Of a stretch of DNA of 64,000 nt, positions 1-10,865 are shown in pieces. Location of the stretch: NCBI GenBank assembly GCA_022701365.1, contig JAKUHH010000130.1, forward strand, positions 1 to 64,000, read 5' to 3'. The position numbers and the translations under genes are program-made. How positions within the stretch are numbered: the stretch's first letter is position 1; each line of letters begins with the position of its first letter. The notes beneath the pieces are model-generated. The model saw only the letters and a list, made by a program, of their open reading frames with translations, had not been told where the DNA came from and did not search any database. The DNA is from Mycocentrospora acerina. Lineage: Eukaryota > Ascomycota > Dothideomycetes > Pleosporales.

Positions 1-693
1 GTGGGGTTATTGCGTAGTATCAATAGCAAGGGCAGGGCGCCTGACCATTACAATTTAAATATATTAAATTATTATCTTCTTTAGTTTTTATAGCTTTATA
101 ACCTTAATAGATAAATTTATTTATTTAAACCTTACCTTACTGTTTTATTGTATTTTTAAGGTAACCTATTTTGCCCTTTTTACTAGCAAATAGCGGGGCG
201 TTGAGTGAATCCGGGCGTTGAGTGCACGGACACGGTATGCAAGAAGCTGTGCCCGGCTGCGGATCAGTTTCAGGGAGTATAACTAGGGCAGGGGGCACGC
301 TGTTCTTTCTGTCCTTAAACGTCGTTGAAGATAGCCGTTCGACTCATATTTTGGTAAGCTAGGCTGTTCCTGAAGATTCTAACAGTGGTTACAAGAGTGT
401 GAGGCGATCAATGCAGCAATGTCAAGCCTGATGAGCTGGAAATTGACTCGATTGGCTAAGGATCGTTGATGTTCAAGCCACACAGTCAATGATTCGGCTG
501 AACGACAAAAGCTCAGCTGTAGATGCCGTAGTTTAAAATAGCGTCTGTTCGGCAGTTCTTGCTATCATGTACCGTCATCGAGGGCGTGCTGACATTCCCG
601 CAGCAATGAGTTTCAAGGTAGTCATCAGTAAAGCTGTCAATTTACATTAAGAACGCCGCTACAATCATCGCACCATCAACAAATCCCAAACCA
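1..693. other. AT-rich stretch without a gene
   Basis: The first 180 bases are very AT-rich and the rest has no open frame of note. I see no gene and no recognisable element here. Such DNA is typical of decayed repeat blocks in filamentous fungi, but I cannot name the source. Confidence 0.5.
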
Positions 694-1544
694 AGAACTG
701 TGTATCGTGACACTCTGCAGGAACCCGAGCCTCCACTAATTTTGATTGGGCTTAAATGCCATGCCATGACCCACGCAACGGATCTTCGGGACACTGCAGC
801 TCGTCATCAACCCCCGTGGTAGACGTTTTCAGCAACGCACGCTCCTCTGAACCGTCTATAGAGAGACTTAAAATTTTCTATCGACAATGCGCATATCCCT
901 GCGAAAACACCAATGTGGGAATGACGATGCCCGCTTCCACCTATGCCAGTGCTTCGTGCGCATCAGTCCGGACGGTCCGCCAGTCACAAAGAGCCCTGAA
1001 AAAAGTGGCGCTGAAAACAAAATACAAAGCGTTCAATCACTAACTGATGCTGACATAGCTGCTAAATCTAAGAGACGGAGGCTTCTCCTACGGCTCAAGT
1101 ATGTGGATATGTTTCGACTTACGTGGTTTCTACTTTCTTATCGGATGCGATACTGGGGAAAGCACAGCTGACTTGGCCATTCATGATTTCATCACGATTG
1201 AGCCTCGTAACTTAGTTTCCTTGTTGGCCCCTGATAGAGGTCCGCTTTTGGTTTGCCTACTCCACAATGTCGATCCATCAAGCGCCAGATAGTCGAGCAG
1301 GCGGGAGCGTTTATTTTATAACTGCATTCACCTTGCATCGTCTGTTTCAAATGTCACCCAAAACCACAGTAAAAAAATGTTGACTCTTTGCCTAGTCGCG
1401 TGTTCTCTCTATTGGCAAGGCTACAAGGGTGTTTCGCTCCGGGTTTTGGAGAGTGTCCTTACTCCGCTGCCTCGGCCATGAAATGCGTCAGACTGGGAAA
1501 GCATTTGTTGACAAGCAGTTGGCTCGCTACGATGTTGACGCATG

Positions 1545-1551
1545 TATAAAA
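1545..1551 (+). promoter_or_regulatory. TATA box of copy A small-protein gene
   Basis: TATAAAA lies 149 bases before the ATG at 1694. The paralogue at 8444 has a TATAAG at 8297, 147 bases before its ATG, so position and spacing are conserved between the duplicates. Confidence 0.5.
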
Positions 1552-1663
1552 GGTCGTACGTCCCATTCACGTTCAACGGCATCCACAACTCAACTACTTT
1601 CGTTCATCATTCTGCCACAAGCAAACACAATTGTATAATCCTCGTCGACTCTTAGCATATCCT

Positions 1664-1971
1664 CTCTCACCTTCCACTCATCCATACAGCACTATGGATA
1701 CTGCCATTTACATCGTTACTGTGGAGTGCGCTTCTCTTGTCGGCACTGTGTCGTACCAATATTTTCTATATTCCGTTTGTCTGTTTGGCACTATGGACGC
1801 TGTCATTTATGTCGTTACTATGGAGGGTGCTCCTTTTGTCGACACTGTGTCGCAACAATCTTTCCTACCTTCCGCTCGTTCTTACAGTACTACGGACACT
1901 GTCATTTACATCGTTACTGTGGAGTGCGCTTCTGTTGTCGGCACTGCGTCGCACCATCCTACTACCCCGTC
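1664..1971 (+). repeat. In-frame 99-bp tandem triplication
   Basis: Three copies with an exact 99-base period start at 1694, 1793 and 1892. The third is cut short by the splice donor at 1972. The first 65 bases of copies 1 and 3 agree at roughly nine in ten positions. The repeat unit reaches back into the 5' leader: the words before 1694, 1793 and 1892 are related (CCTTCCACTC..CAGCACT, TTCCGTTTG..GGCACT, CCTTCCGCTC..CAGTACT). Former leader sequence is therefore translated as the linker between repeats, and the start codon of copy 3 reads ACG. Confidence 0.8.
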
Positions 1972-2251
1972 GTAGGTCTCATCCTCACCCTCGTCCCTAT
2001 CTCCGTAATCAGGAGCCTTTGTAGTACTTACTTTCCACCACAGCGTCAACGCCACGAACACTGGCTCGATCAATGAAGATGCTACTAAGCCTCCTCATCC
2101 TCTAGTCGTAGTACCGCCTCAAAGTCTTACTATACAGCAACTTGACTTGACCGGCATTGGTTCACAGTTCCTCGACGTCTTGGAAGTACAATCCACAGAG
2201 CAGGATATATCAGGGCTAGAAGTCGGCTCAGTGTATCGGAATACAATGTGA
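1694..2251 (+). CDS. Unrecognised small protein, two exons, copy A
   Basis: I do not recognise this family. The model is exon 1 1694-1971, a 72-base intron with GTAGGT donor, CTTAC branch point and CAG acceptor, then exon 2 2044-2251, giving 161 residues. Exon 1 encodes three 33-residue repeats, each with the pattern D-x-x-I-Y-[IV]-V-T-x-E followed by V-[GD]-T; they are hydrophobic and rich in Val, Ser, Tyr and Cys. Exon 2 is polar and Pro-rich (KPPHPLVVVPP) and shares a G-S-Q-F motif with the paralogue at 8444. Both genes splice in the same phase (a Ser codon split after TC) straight into S-V-[ND]-A-T. No convincing signal peptide is visible. Its neighbour was once the nickel transporter, now a scrap at 4.5 kb. 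A conserved TATA box, intron and open frame argue that it was selected after duplication, but expression is unknown. Confidence 0.55.
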
Positions 2252-4484
2252 AGGGGTGTAGAGTCACCTGTGTACATTGTGCAGTGCTGGAGTGTAAAAG
2301 TGCTATTTTGTTCTTGCTCATGGACTATTATTAGGTTACAAGGCTTTGTAGCCTTTGGACCCTAGAGGGCGTTTAAATTGGTCCTACTTGAATATGGAGT
2401 TTATGAGGGAAAAAAAGTTTAAATTAGACGATTCATCACGTCAAGGGCTTTTGTTACATAAACTTTAAGCTGCTCGCAATAATTTTTTTCTTTTTTTTCT
2501 TTGACTCACTCTTCTTGCCTCTCGTGTCGTATTTTTTAGCATCATGCAGTGTGAGCAGTGATACCTTGCATGAAGATAGGCTTTGAGAATGTTCTAATGA
2601 TGTATTGCTATTGATTTCAAGGCTGTAACGTGTAGATTAAAGACGTTCGGGACAACCGTCTTGCAGCAGCTTTAGAGGTGATTCAACATTGTGTTGCTTG
2701 TTTTCTGCGGGCCAGGCTTTAGCTAGTGCAGGGAGGAGAGCCAATTTTGTCCCAATGGCAAGGCTTGTGGAGAGCAAACCGGCGAATTTGTCTCCTCGGT
2801 ATCTTGATAAGATCCGCGCGTGCGAAGCATGCCCAAAACGATGTCCATCAGCCAGTCATGCATCACCATCACAGTATTGTGAAATCAAGGGGCGGCGGCC
2901 GGTGATCCCGCCTGAACATGACTTGCGCCAACTGGCTCTTTTCCATCGCTAACGTAACCAAAACTAGTTTTCGTAGGAAAATGCATTGACTTCACGCAAA
3001 CGTCGCCAGAACAGAGCAGCCATATTCGGCACATCGCGCATTACGATGACGAGAGGGAAATGCGGGGCATTTGATGTGTAGGCAGGTACTCAGCTGCGCA
3101 TTCTACACGCACTCTCCATGCAGTATGCGCGAGGGAGTAGGATTTGCATGTTCGCAAACGATGGCGTCTTCGCGCTTCGTGTGCATGTGTGCTGAGAGAG
3201 GAGTGCTAGTTTGGCATGATGTACTAGTTCAGTTTAGGTTTGGAGTTCCAAATATGGTACGGCATCCGACGGAGCCGACCTTCACGACAGCGGTGCCGCG
3301 AGTGAGGCGATGGGCTGGCGTACATCCTCTAGGCCATGCAGCGGTAAACGGCGTGTGTGTTGAGAATAATTGGGCACACTTACAAAATCAGGTAAGCGTT
3401 GCGAACAGCAAAACGCCCGATTTACCTTTCTTCAGGAGTCGGGCAGCTACATGCAATGGGGGTCTGTGTAGTGGCGAGGAAAGATTACGCGCGGATCCCG
3501 GACGCTGCTGGCACTAGGATGACGACAGAGAAAGAAGACGCGGTCGATGCACATGCCGCGGTGGGCAGTGATTCAGCCGACGACAAAACTCTCCAAGCTA
3601 ATTATTGTTGGTGGACGGGACAAATGGATTGTTTCGTGCTACGACAGAATTGTATCTTCTTGTTACATAGCAGTGGCAAGGCTAGAACGCTTCTGCGGGA
3701 TCCCAACGCTTCCAGTCGCATCTTTAATAGCGAGTTGTTTTTTTGGCTGCAACTTAGACCTTATCATTAGTACCTAGTCTATTGACGCACGTCGTGACGA
3801 GAAGACAAAGCACTGCCATGGCCCAATGCGAAAACTTTGCAAGAAGCAGTCGGGGAAAGATGGCAGGTGGATCTCGAGTTGAGCATTCCCGAGCGCAAGC
3901 GAACCGAGAGACATTCATTTCAAAGCCTGCACAGATGGCCGGGATCATGGCCGAGCGCCGTCAGAGGAGTCAATCGAAAGCAGGCCTGAGCCATCGTATA
4001 GGTCTATGCTGGCCAGGGTTAAGCATCTCGTTCGATGTAACTGGGCTTCGAGAAAAGTGACATCGTGCAGGGCGACGCATGCCATCCACGATGATAGGTT
4101 CTTGCCGAAGGCTCAGTCTCATGTGATGGTGGAATTTATGATCCAATGTGCTAGCCCGTACAGATTCAAGCACATCTGGGGCTTGAGGCACATTGGCCCT
4201 TGGTGCTGGATGCTGGATGCTGGATACCAGAAAGGCACGTGTATGCCTGCCCAAGCAAGCTCCGATAATTTCTTTCCGCATATAAGGCTGCAGAGATAGG
4301 AATTTTCAGGTAACGGAGCGTTGGATGCTCAGGTGCCTGGGTGTATAGGTACACATGCGCCTATATACCCAAGTACCTTTACACTGGAGCGAGTGCGTGT
4401 GAAGTCATCCCGTAGCAGATACGCTGTGCATGTCTTCCTCCGGCTTGCGCGGTCGAGCTCTAACGGCAAGTCCTCTACAATCCT
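2252..4484. other. Gap with repeat decay and unique insert
   Basis: From 2252 to about 2640 the sequence still resembles the stretch after the copy B gene. From about 2640 to 4484 it matches nothing else in the window, so it is either an insertion into copy A or sequence lost from copy B. Short open frames occur but none has a recognisable domain. A short TGCTGGA-type tandem lies near 4204-4226. Confidence 0.5.
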
Positions 4485-4720
4485 AACGACATCTTTTGTA
4501 TATTCCATACTGACGTTCACGTCTTTCAATCCCTTCTTGTTTGTAACAATTGTGGAGAAGGAACAGCTCAAAGCGCGGCGGGTCGATTCGATTCGCCACC
4601 CACACCAGCAGCCCGAGCTAGGCCAGCCAGCCAGCCAGCCTATCAGACGCTTCCAAGGCAAACCTCACAACGAAACAACAAAGGCCACCGTCTCGGTTCC
4701 GCTTGTTCCAGAATACACTA
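4485..4720 (-). pseudogene. Relic of NiCoT transporter last exon
   Basis: On the minus strand the segment TIVTNKKGLKDVNVS matches ETVTNKNGLKDVDIS in the C-terminus of the intact transporter encoded at 9134-9390. Upstream, a P-W-K-R motif matches P-W-R-R and a V-A-F-V-V-S-L run followed by an in-frame TGA matches the last membrane segment. Nucleotide identity near 4513-4555 looks like four in five. No other exon of the transporter is found nearby. This is a broken gene end left by the segmental duplication. Confidence 0.7.
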
Positions 4721-7400
4721 GCTTTCTTCTCCACAGGCGTATCGGAATCAGCACAACGTGCAGCCGAGATTATTTCCCCACTGCAACTCCAACACGCATG
4801 AGCCTTGTGCTTAGTCCTCTCTGCCCTTGTGTTCCGGAGATGCGTGAACAGGATACGAGATCAGCACTACTGCAGTTGTGAGAGCAGCGCATTGCACGTT
4901 CTTGTGCTCAGATACGCGGTCACAGGGGCATGTGCATGTGCATGCGGAGCCTGGTCATACAGAGAGGGGGTGGGGCAGAGCCTCATTTTCTCTCCTTCTC
5001 CCTCTGCGACTGCATCTGGGCCAACGCAGGAACATCGCATTGGCTGCCGTGTGTTTTGTGTGTTTGGGTGGTTTCCGTGCCCTCTGCTAGAAGTAACGGT
5101 CAGCGTGCCAATGGGCAGTCCGCGATTTCAAACGGTGACGTAATGGCCTATGGTACGACGAGTCAGAGCTGTAGAAGAGTGATGCGCTATTGTGTGTTGA
5201 GTACCTATTGAACTTGGGTTCAGACAATTTTCAAAGAGGGTCGGCACGCTTTGGTCACTGTCAAAGGTCCAGAAACATCCGTTCGGCTAGGACCCCTGGA
5301 CATTGTTCCCGGTGCTTTGGGCCCGATCTTCGTGGCAGCAGCTGGCGTCGAGGGCGTAGCGACAGAACGGGGTTGCAATCATGCTAGTTCACCTCATGTG
5401 GAGTCGGGCTCGTCGAATCCGCTTGATGATGGTTGCATGTTTTGCCCATGAGGGACGCTGCACCGCTGATGACTGCAGTGTCACGACAGAAATAGGTCGG
5501 GTGCCACGGTAACACGCCTCACGTGTTGGTTGCTCGAGAGAGTGTCTGTGTAAGTGATATCTTAGATCGCAGACACGCGAACTTGTATCAGCATCATCAC
5601 CAGTACCATTGTGAGAAAATGATCAACAGCGACAAGGATGCAAAGAAAATGTTCGCGTTCTTCACAAGCTGGCAAGATTCCGCCGAAATTTTTTCTAGGC
5701 GGTGTATATGCACCGTATGCATACTATGGTACCTGGCAAAAATATTGTTGCGTGCCACCAGGGACTGGAAATTTGATAGCAGCTATGCTGCTTTCAAGCG
5801 GAAAGTTAATTTAATACTTATCAAGGCAACCTCTATCACCAATGATAGCCTACGTCAAACTTGAATCTTATTGTTATCAGGATCATAGAGCCGATTTGAA
5901 TCGTTCCAAGTTCGGCCTGATCTTAACCCTTAGCCTCCCCACCTACAATACTTTTGCCTGATACCACAGTAGTTATCAGCTGCCAACTCGTCTTTGGCGT
6001 TTTTACGCGAAAGGGGAGAAGGCTAATGCAGTTCTGAAACAATAGACCATAACTAATTATAGGTGCAAGAAGGTATTCTGCGGCGTACTCGGCCTCCACG
6101 TCTTAAAGTCTTTGACCATATGGAATAGGTTGAGGAACGCTAGTGCAATACAACCGATCCAATGAAAACTCCTGAATATCACCAGAGACGGTATCAACCG
6201 TCACTTAATGATTTATGTGAGATGAGATGGCAGACAACAAGTCAATTTAACATTAAACAATGTATCTTCACTATCTTGCAGGAAAGCTAAGGGTACACCC
6301 CAAAACACACAATGTATGAGGAGAAACACTTGCTGAGGGCTTTCACGTTAGGCTACAGCTGCCACACTTTCTAGCCAAGCAGCTCAATTTCGAATGGTCA
6401 TGTTTTTTTACGGGGGCACATTGCGGAGGTACATTTTTCAATGCGGTTTACACACAGCGCTGAGTGATACGCATCTTTCATACCGTGTGTCCGGGTATGG
6501 CTGATGATGCCGTAAAAACTCATCTCTTTCGTTAAACTCTAACAGGGGCTAACGGCAACTGTAGCCTAGCGTAAAATAGTTAAAACATACGTTTGCCTGA
6601 CAAATCAAGCGCAATAGACATTGCGACAATCAATCAGGTTAACTTTACAAGATGACTACACAGTCTGTCCAATCAAACTAGAGATCATCACGTGATGATA
6701 GTATTTATCAAGTGGATTCTGATACTGGACTCACAACATCATTGGATCAAATAATTAGCACCCCTGGAGCCCCTGCTTGTGAAAAACAAAGGAGCTGAGT
6801 TTCTACGGTATTCTAGGCTCTTGTGGGACCACTAGTTTAGCTGAGATTAGTTTGGACTTTTTTTTATTAGTCCCGGCATTTCCACGTGGCACCCCAGTAC
6901 AATGTTAAAACTAGATGACGCAGGCTGGTCTGTGGTCGGATAGATGTTGAACTACTTCAATCAACCGATCAAAACGATGGGGTTGGTGGCACTGTCCACA
7001 AACGGGGCGAGGCGCTGGCTTTCCGCAGCGTTAAGCCTTATAGAAACCGTCGTGATCATCGGAGCGACTGATACATGAGTTGAGTACGCCACAGGACGGC
7101 CTTGTCATAGAAGATCTTGCGACAGCTCCTAAAAGACCACACACCATGTGACACGATTTTCCAGGGCTATATAGCAGTCAAGCGCTATTGCGCAGAGGCT
7201 TTTTTCATATGGCTGGTAATTTGGCTTGCTTGACTCCTTTGCCTCAGCAATGTAGTCCTCCCCTGATCTCAAGAAGCAGTCACAATATTACTGCATGGCG
7301 GTGAGGAGTGGCCAGTCTGTAAGCGGCTTAACGCGAGCCTGGTAGGCGCATCACGGCCGCCTCCATAATCGGAAGAGTGGCGTCAACATGTCCCAGATTA
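4721..7400. other. Gap without a supported gene
   Basis: I see no gene here. Open frames at 4805-5451 are short and overlap each other in several frames without any motif. From about 5880 to 7300 there is almost no open frame on either strand and many stop codons, as in decayed repeat DNA. No terminal repeats or transposase motifs were seen. Confidence 0.5.
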
Positions 7401-8296
7401 ATATATAGGAATCGGGAAAAGTTCCGACGGGAGCCCAACCCTCCGTCGGTTTTGGTTCGGCGTGAATATCGCATCCTGATCTGCAGCCCACACCGATGCA
7501 CCACGATGCAGCTCATCGTTCATGGAAGACACCTTGTCATTTACCGAAATGTCGTGCGTCTTCAACAGCCCATGCTCCTTTGAACCTCCCCAAGAGACTT
7601 CGAAGCCTCTACCGGCCACACGCATCTTTGTGCGAAAATGTTGAGGCGAGGGTGATGATGCCCGCTTCCACCTATGCCAGCTGGAGCAGGGTTTCGAGAG
7701 CGTCGCCCATCTACACCAGGAGATGGCGGATGCAGGTCGATCTAGCGTCTGGCGTTCCTTCCACAGCCAACAACCGCGGGGAAGTCGGACTTTTAGATTA
7801 GGCTAGAGCCTCGTGCGCACCAGCCTGGACGGATCGTTAGTCACGACGAGCCTTGAGAAAAGTAGTTTTGAGAACAATGGGTGCAAAACGTTCAGCCATT
7901 AAACGGCGCCGACAGGGTAGCTGAGCCTAAAAAAAAGACGCTCCACATGTTGGGTGTTACGCCACTGAAGACGGCCTGTCAGGGCTGGGTCGTGTCTTGC
8001 CCTCGTCGCCAGTCTTGGTTGTTTCCACACACACATGTGGGATTGCGTCAGGTACAGCCAAATCAAGGGCCAATGACAGATGCCGATTCTCTCAGCTTTG
8101 TCGTGTGCAGGTGCAACCTTAAACCGGTCCTGCCGAGTGCCAACGCCTGTGCTGGGTCCTGAGTGTTGTGTGCCACGCCTCTCACGCGGGGGAGCCTGCT
8201 CTGACATTGCGATATCACCTCCGCGCCAGCTCCATGTCAACCCAAGTTGCGCGCCCACACGTTGGCGATCAGTCCTCCGCACTACTTGCGCGTGCA

Positions 8297-8302
8297 TATA
8301 AG
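8297..8302 (+). promoter_or_regulatory. TATA box of copy B small-protein gene
   Basis: TATAAG lies 147 bases before the ATG at 8444 and is followed by a C/A-rich leader ending in CAACACC just before the ATG. The leader aligns with that of copy A. Confidence 0.5.
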
Positions 8303-8443
8303 GGATATCTGCCCCGTGTATTCACCAAGAGCATCCACACTCCAGCGGCCTCTCTCCCTCCACCCTTCTGACACAACCACACACAGTGGCCATCCACTCG
8401 TTGCACCCCTCTCTTGTCACTGTCAACTCCCACAACCAACACC

Positions 8444-8778
8444 ATGGCTCCCAGTATCAACATCGTCATCCAGAAGCACATCGCTCCCCACGTCGGCAAC
8501 GTGCAAAACTACCCCACCTCCCCCTCGTGAGTTCATCTTTCTCTACGTCGCCGGTAGTCTCCGCAGTTCTGATCCCCCGCTGCAGCGTCGATGCCACCCA
8601 CGCTCGCTCGACAAACAGCAACATCACCACCACCACCCCAGTCACTCATCCTCCAGTCGTAGCACCACCTCCAAACCCCGCCTTGCAACAACTAGAAGTA
8701 GGATACGCTGGTTCGCAGTTTAAACACCTCTCGGAGGTACAACCCGCTGTGCTGGATCCCGAAGATCTAAAGGAATGA
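8444..8778 (+). CDS. Unrecognised small protein, two exons, copy B
   Basis: This 91-residue protein is the paralogue of the 161-residue product at 1694-2251. Exon 1 is 8444-8526, the intron is 59 bases (GTGAGT donor, CTGCAG acceptor), and exon 2 is 8586-8778. The first 28 residues (start MAPSINIVIQKH) correspond to one of the three repeats of copy A and end in P-T-S-P-S, matching P-T-T-P-S. Exon 2 contains a Thr run, the motif PPVVAPPP matching PLVVVPP, and A-G-S-Q-F matching I-G-S-Q-F. The ATG has a good fungal context (CACCATGG). The gene converges on the nickel transporter, 355 bases away. No known domain or signal peptide is visible and I assign no function. Confidence 0.6.
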
Positions 8779-9133
8779 CTCAGGGCACTGGAGATGAACG
8801 TGTCCACCGTGGTGGACCGAAACACGCCGGGCGCTCTCCGTTCCTGAACATAAGCTGCTGGACAAGGCTTGGATGCCATCATGCGCTAGAGGGCGTTACT
8901 AGACTTGGCCGGAATCGGGAATGGAGTTTTTGGCGGTTTTTGGATTGGGCGCTTTGATGGCGCATCAGCCTTTGGTCGCACAAGCATTGGGCTTCGTGTT
9001 GGGCTCTTGTAGTTTTTTGTTTTGTTTTTTAAGCTGATACCCCCATTAGTCCCGCCCTCTTGGGCAATACACTATTGGTAACCTGCCTTGTAAAAAATTG
9101 ATATCTTGCGTGTGCACATGCTTTGAGGTTGTG

Positions 9134-10550
9134 CTAGTGACGTGCAGGTCCGGCTGTGTCGATGGCTTCGACAGGTTCGACACTGATGTCCACATCTTTT
9201 AATCCATTCTTGTTTGTTACAGTTTCGCCCTGTTCCTCTTCATCAACTGGCCCAAGGGTCGGTGGGCTCTGTGGAAGCGGCTCAAAGTGTGCGTCACGGA
9301 CTCTCTTCCGGTCAACGCGACGTCTCCAGGGCTTGTACAGTAGAACACTGAGACCGCCAAAGACGACGAAGCAGCCGCAGATGGCGCCACCTATTCAATG
9401 TCAGTATCTCCATCAGCATCCACTACGAGGTCAAACCCGCATACCAACAATGTCCCAGCTAGCTCCCAGCTTCTCCACGCCATCCCAAAATGCTCCATGC
9501 GGCTCTGCAACGTTCAGCACGAGATTGAGAAACTGCACTGTTCCAATAATAGTCGCCACAATGACCGTGATGATGGTCAACACAATGCTGTAGTAGCAAA
9601 TCGCAATTGGATCTCTCGCCAGCTGTGTGCTCGTGTAGAGGCTCATCATCAGCGCACCATCCGTCGTATCCAGCAAGCACATGCCCGCTGTGAACAGCAG
9701 TGGGAAGATCAGGATGAGCCAAATCGAGGTTCCCTTTGTTGCCTGAATCGAGGAAATACCAAGGATTGCGATTTCCGAGCTGGTGTCAAACCCGAGGCCA
9801 AACATTACGCCCAACGGGTACATCTTCCATGGTCGGTCAATCAGCTTGAAGAGCTTTTGTAGGATGGGGAAAAGACAGCCTCCGCCTTGGATTTTGAATT
9901 CTTCGTGCTCGCTTCCGGGATCACTGGCGATCATCTTCTTCATCTGGACGATGAGCTTGTACAGGATGTACATGTTCATTATTCCGAGAAGGAGGAGAAA
10001 TGTTGCAGAGACGGAGGTCCCGACGATGCCGCCGATGCGCTCGAATCCGTCGAATTTGGACGATACGGCTGCTGCGGTCCCGGCAACGACAAGAGAAGTG
10101 ATAATGACGATGGTGGAGTGGCCCAATGAAAAGTACATTCCAACGGTGACGGGACGCTGACCTGCGGCAATTAGACGTCGTGTCATGAGGTCAATGGCAG
10201 AAATGTGATCTGCGTCCAAGGCATGTCGAAGACCGAGAGTGTAGGAAAGAACGGCAGTCGAGACTAAAGGTGTGTGCCAATGCTGCAGAGAGATTTCAGC
10301 AAAGAGTCTCAAATTGACTAGACTAGATTGCCATGTCCGGACAACGTACCAGAATGATGCCAACTCCTGCCCAGACAAGCAGATTGACGATAATGAGCGT
10401 GGTTATGATGGCAATGACAGAGAAAGGAAGTCTTCGGAGGTACGGAACACGCAAGTGATACTTGGAAGCCTTATTGGAAATGCCATGGAAAAACGAGGGT
10501 CTACCTTCGGGATCGTCATCCATTGTGCCTAAGGGTTGCGATTCAGCCAT
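9134..10550 (-). CDS. NiCoT-family nickel/cobalt transporter
   Basis: The protein is a high-affinity nickel (or cobalt) permease of the plasma membrane, supplying metal for enzymes such as urease. Exons are 10350-10550, 9445-10282 and 9134-9390, giving 431 residues. The family signature RHALDADHISAID lies in the second membrane segment just after the first intron. The further signatures LGFDTSSEIAIL and GMCLLDTTDGALM follow, and about eight membrane segments are seen. The C-terminal exon encodes one more hydrophobic segment and a polar acidic tail ending in A-R-H. The start has no competing upstream ATG in frame. A relic of the last exon sits at 4485-4720. The choice between nickel and cobalt is inferred from fungal family members. 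Confidence 0.9.
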
Positions 10551-10865
10551 TCTTTACAGAGCTTCAAGGCACCGACAGGATGTTGGAAAGTGTAAGAAAG
10601 AGAAGCGAGCTCGCTCTCTGGACGAAATGCCCAGAACTAAGTGCAGACCATTGCCTTAGGGCAGGCTCTAAGAAGCAAGAACCGTGGGATGGCAAGGTGC
10701 TCAAGCGGGGCAGATATGTTGGCGGGGTACGCCGAAGTTGGCTTATCAATTCAAACCAGTACGTACCATCAAGCCGCGAAATTATTCAACAACGATCATT
10801 TGTGTGTTGGTGTCATACGAATACGAATTAGCATCCTTGGATGTGAGCAAATTTTCCCAACATCC
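10551..10865. other. Spacer between nickel transporter and CEM1
   Basis: This 315-base spacer is the promoter side of the leftward nickel transporter and the 3' side of the leftward CEM1 gene. I see no gene in it. Confidence 0.6.

Larger units (their letters stand above)
694..2640. repeat. Segmental duplication, copy A (diverged)
   Basis: This segment aligns by eye with copy B at about 7400-9160. Anchors include the shared words CCCGCTTCCACCTATGCCAG (near 929 and 7659), a CGTGCGCA-CAG--GGACGG stretch (956 and 7811), the spliced small-protein gene (1694 and 8444), and a gene-downstream word ending in AGAGGGCGTT (about 2363 and 8887). Many differences are C-to-T or G-to-A in copy A, as expected of RIP or CpG decay. 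Copy B carries about 130 extra bases at 7681-7810. The homology seems to resume at 4485, after unrelated DNA. Confidence 0.65.
7400..9160. repeat. Segmental duplication, copy B
   Basis: This is the partner of copy A at 694-2640. It contains the single-repeat version of the small-protein gene (8444-8778) and runs into the 3' end of the intact nickel transporter gene at 9134. It is less AT-rich than copy A and holds about 130 extra bases at 7681-7810. Confidence 0.65.
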
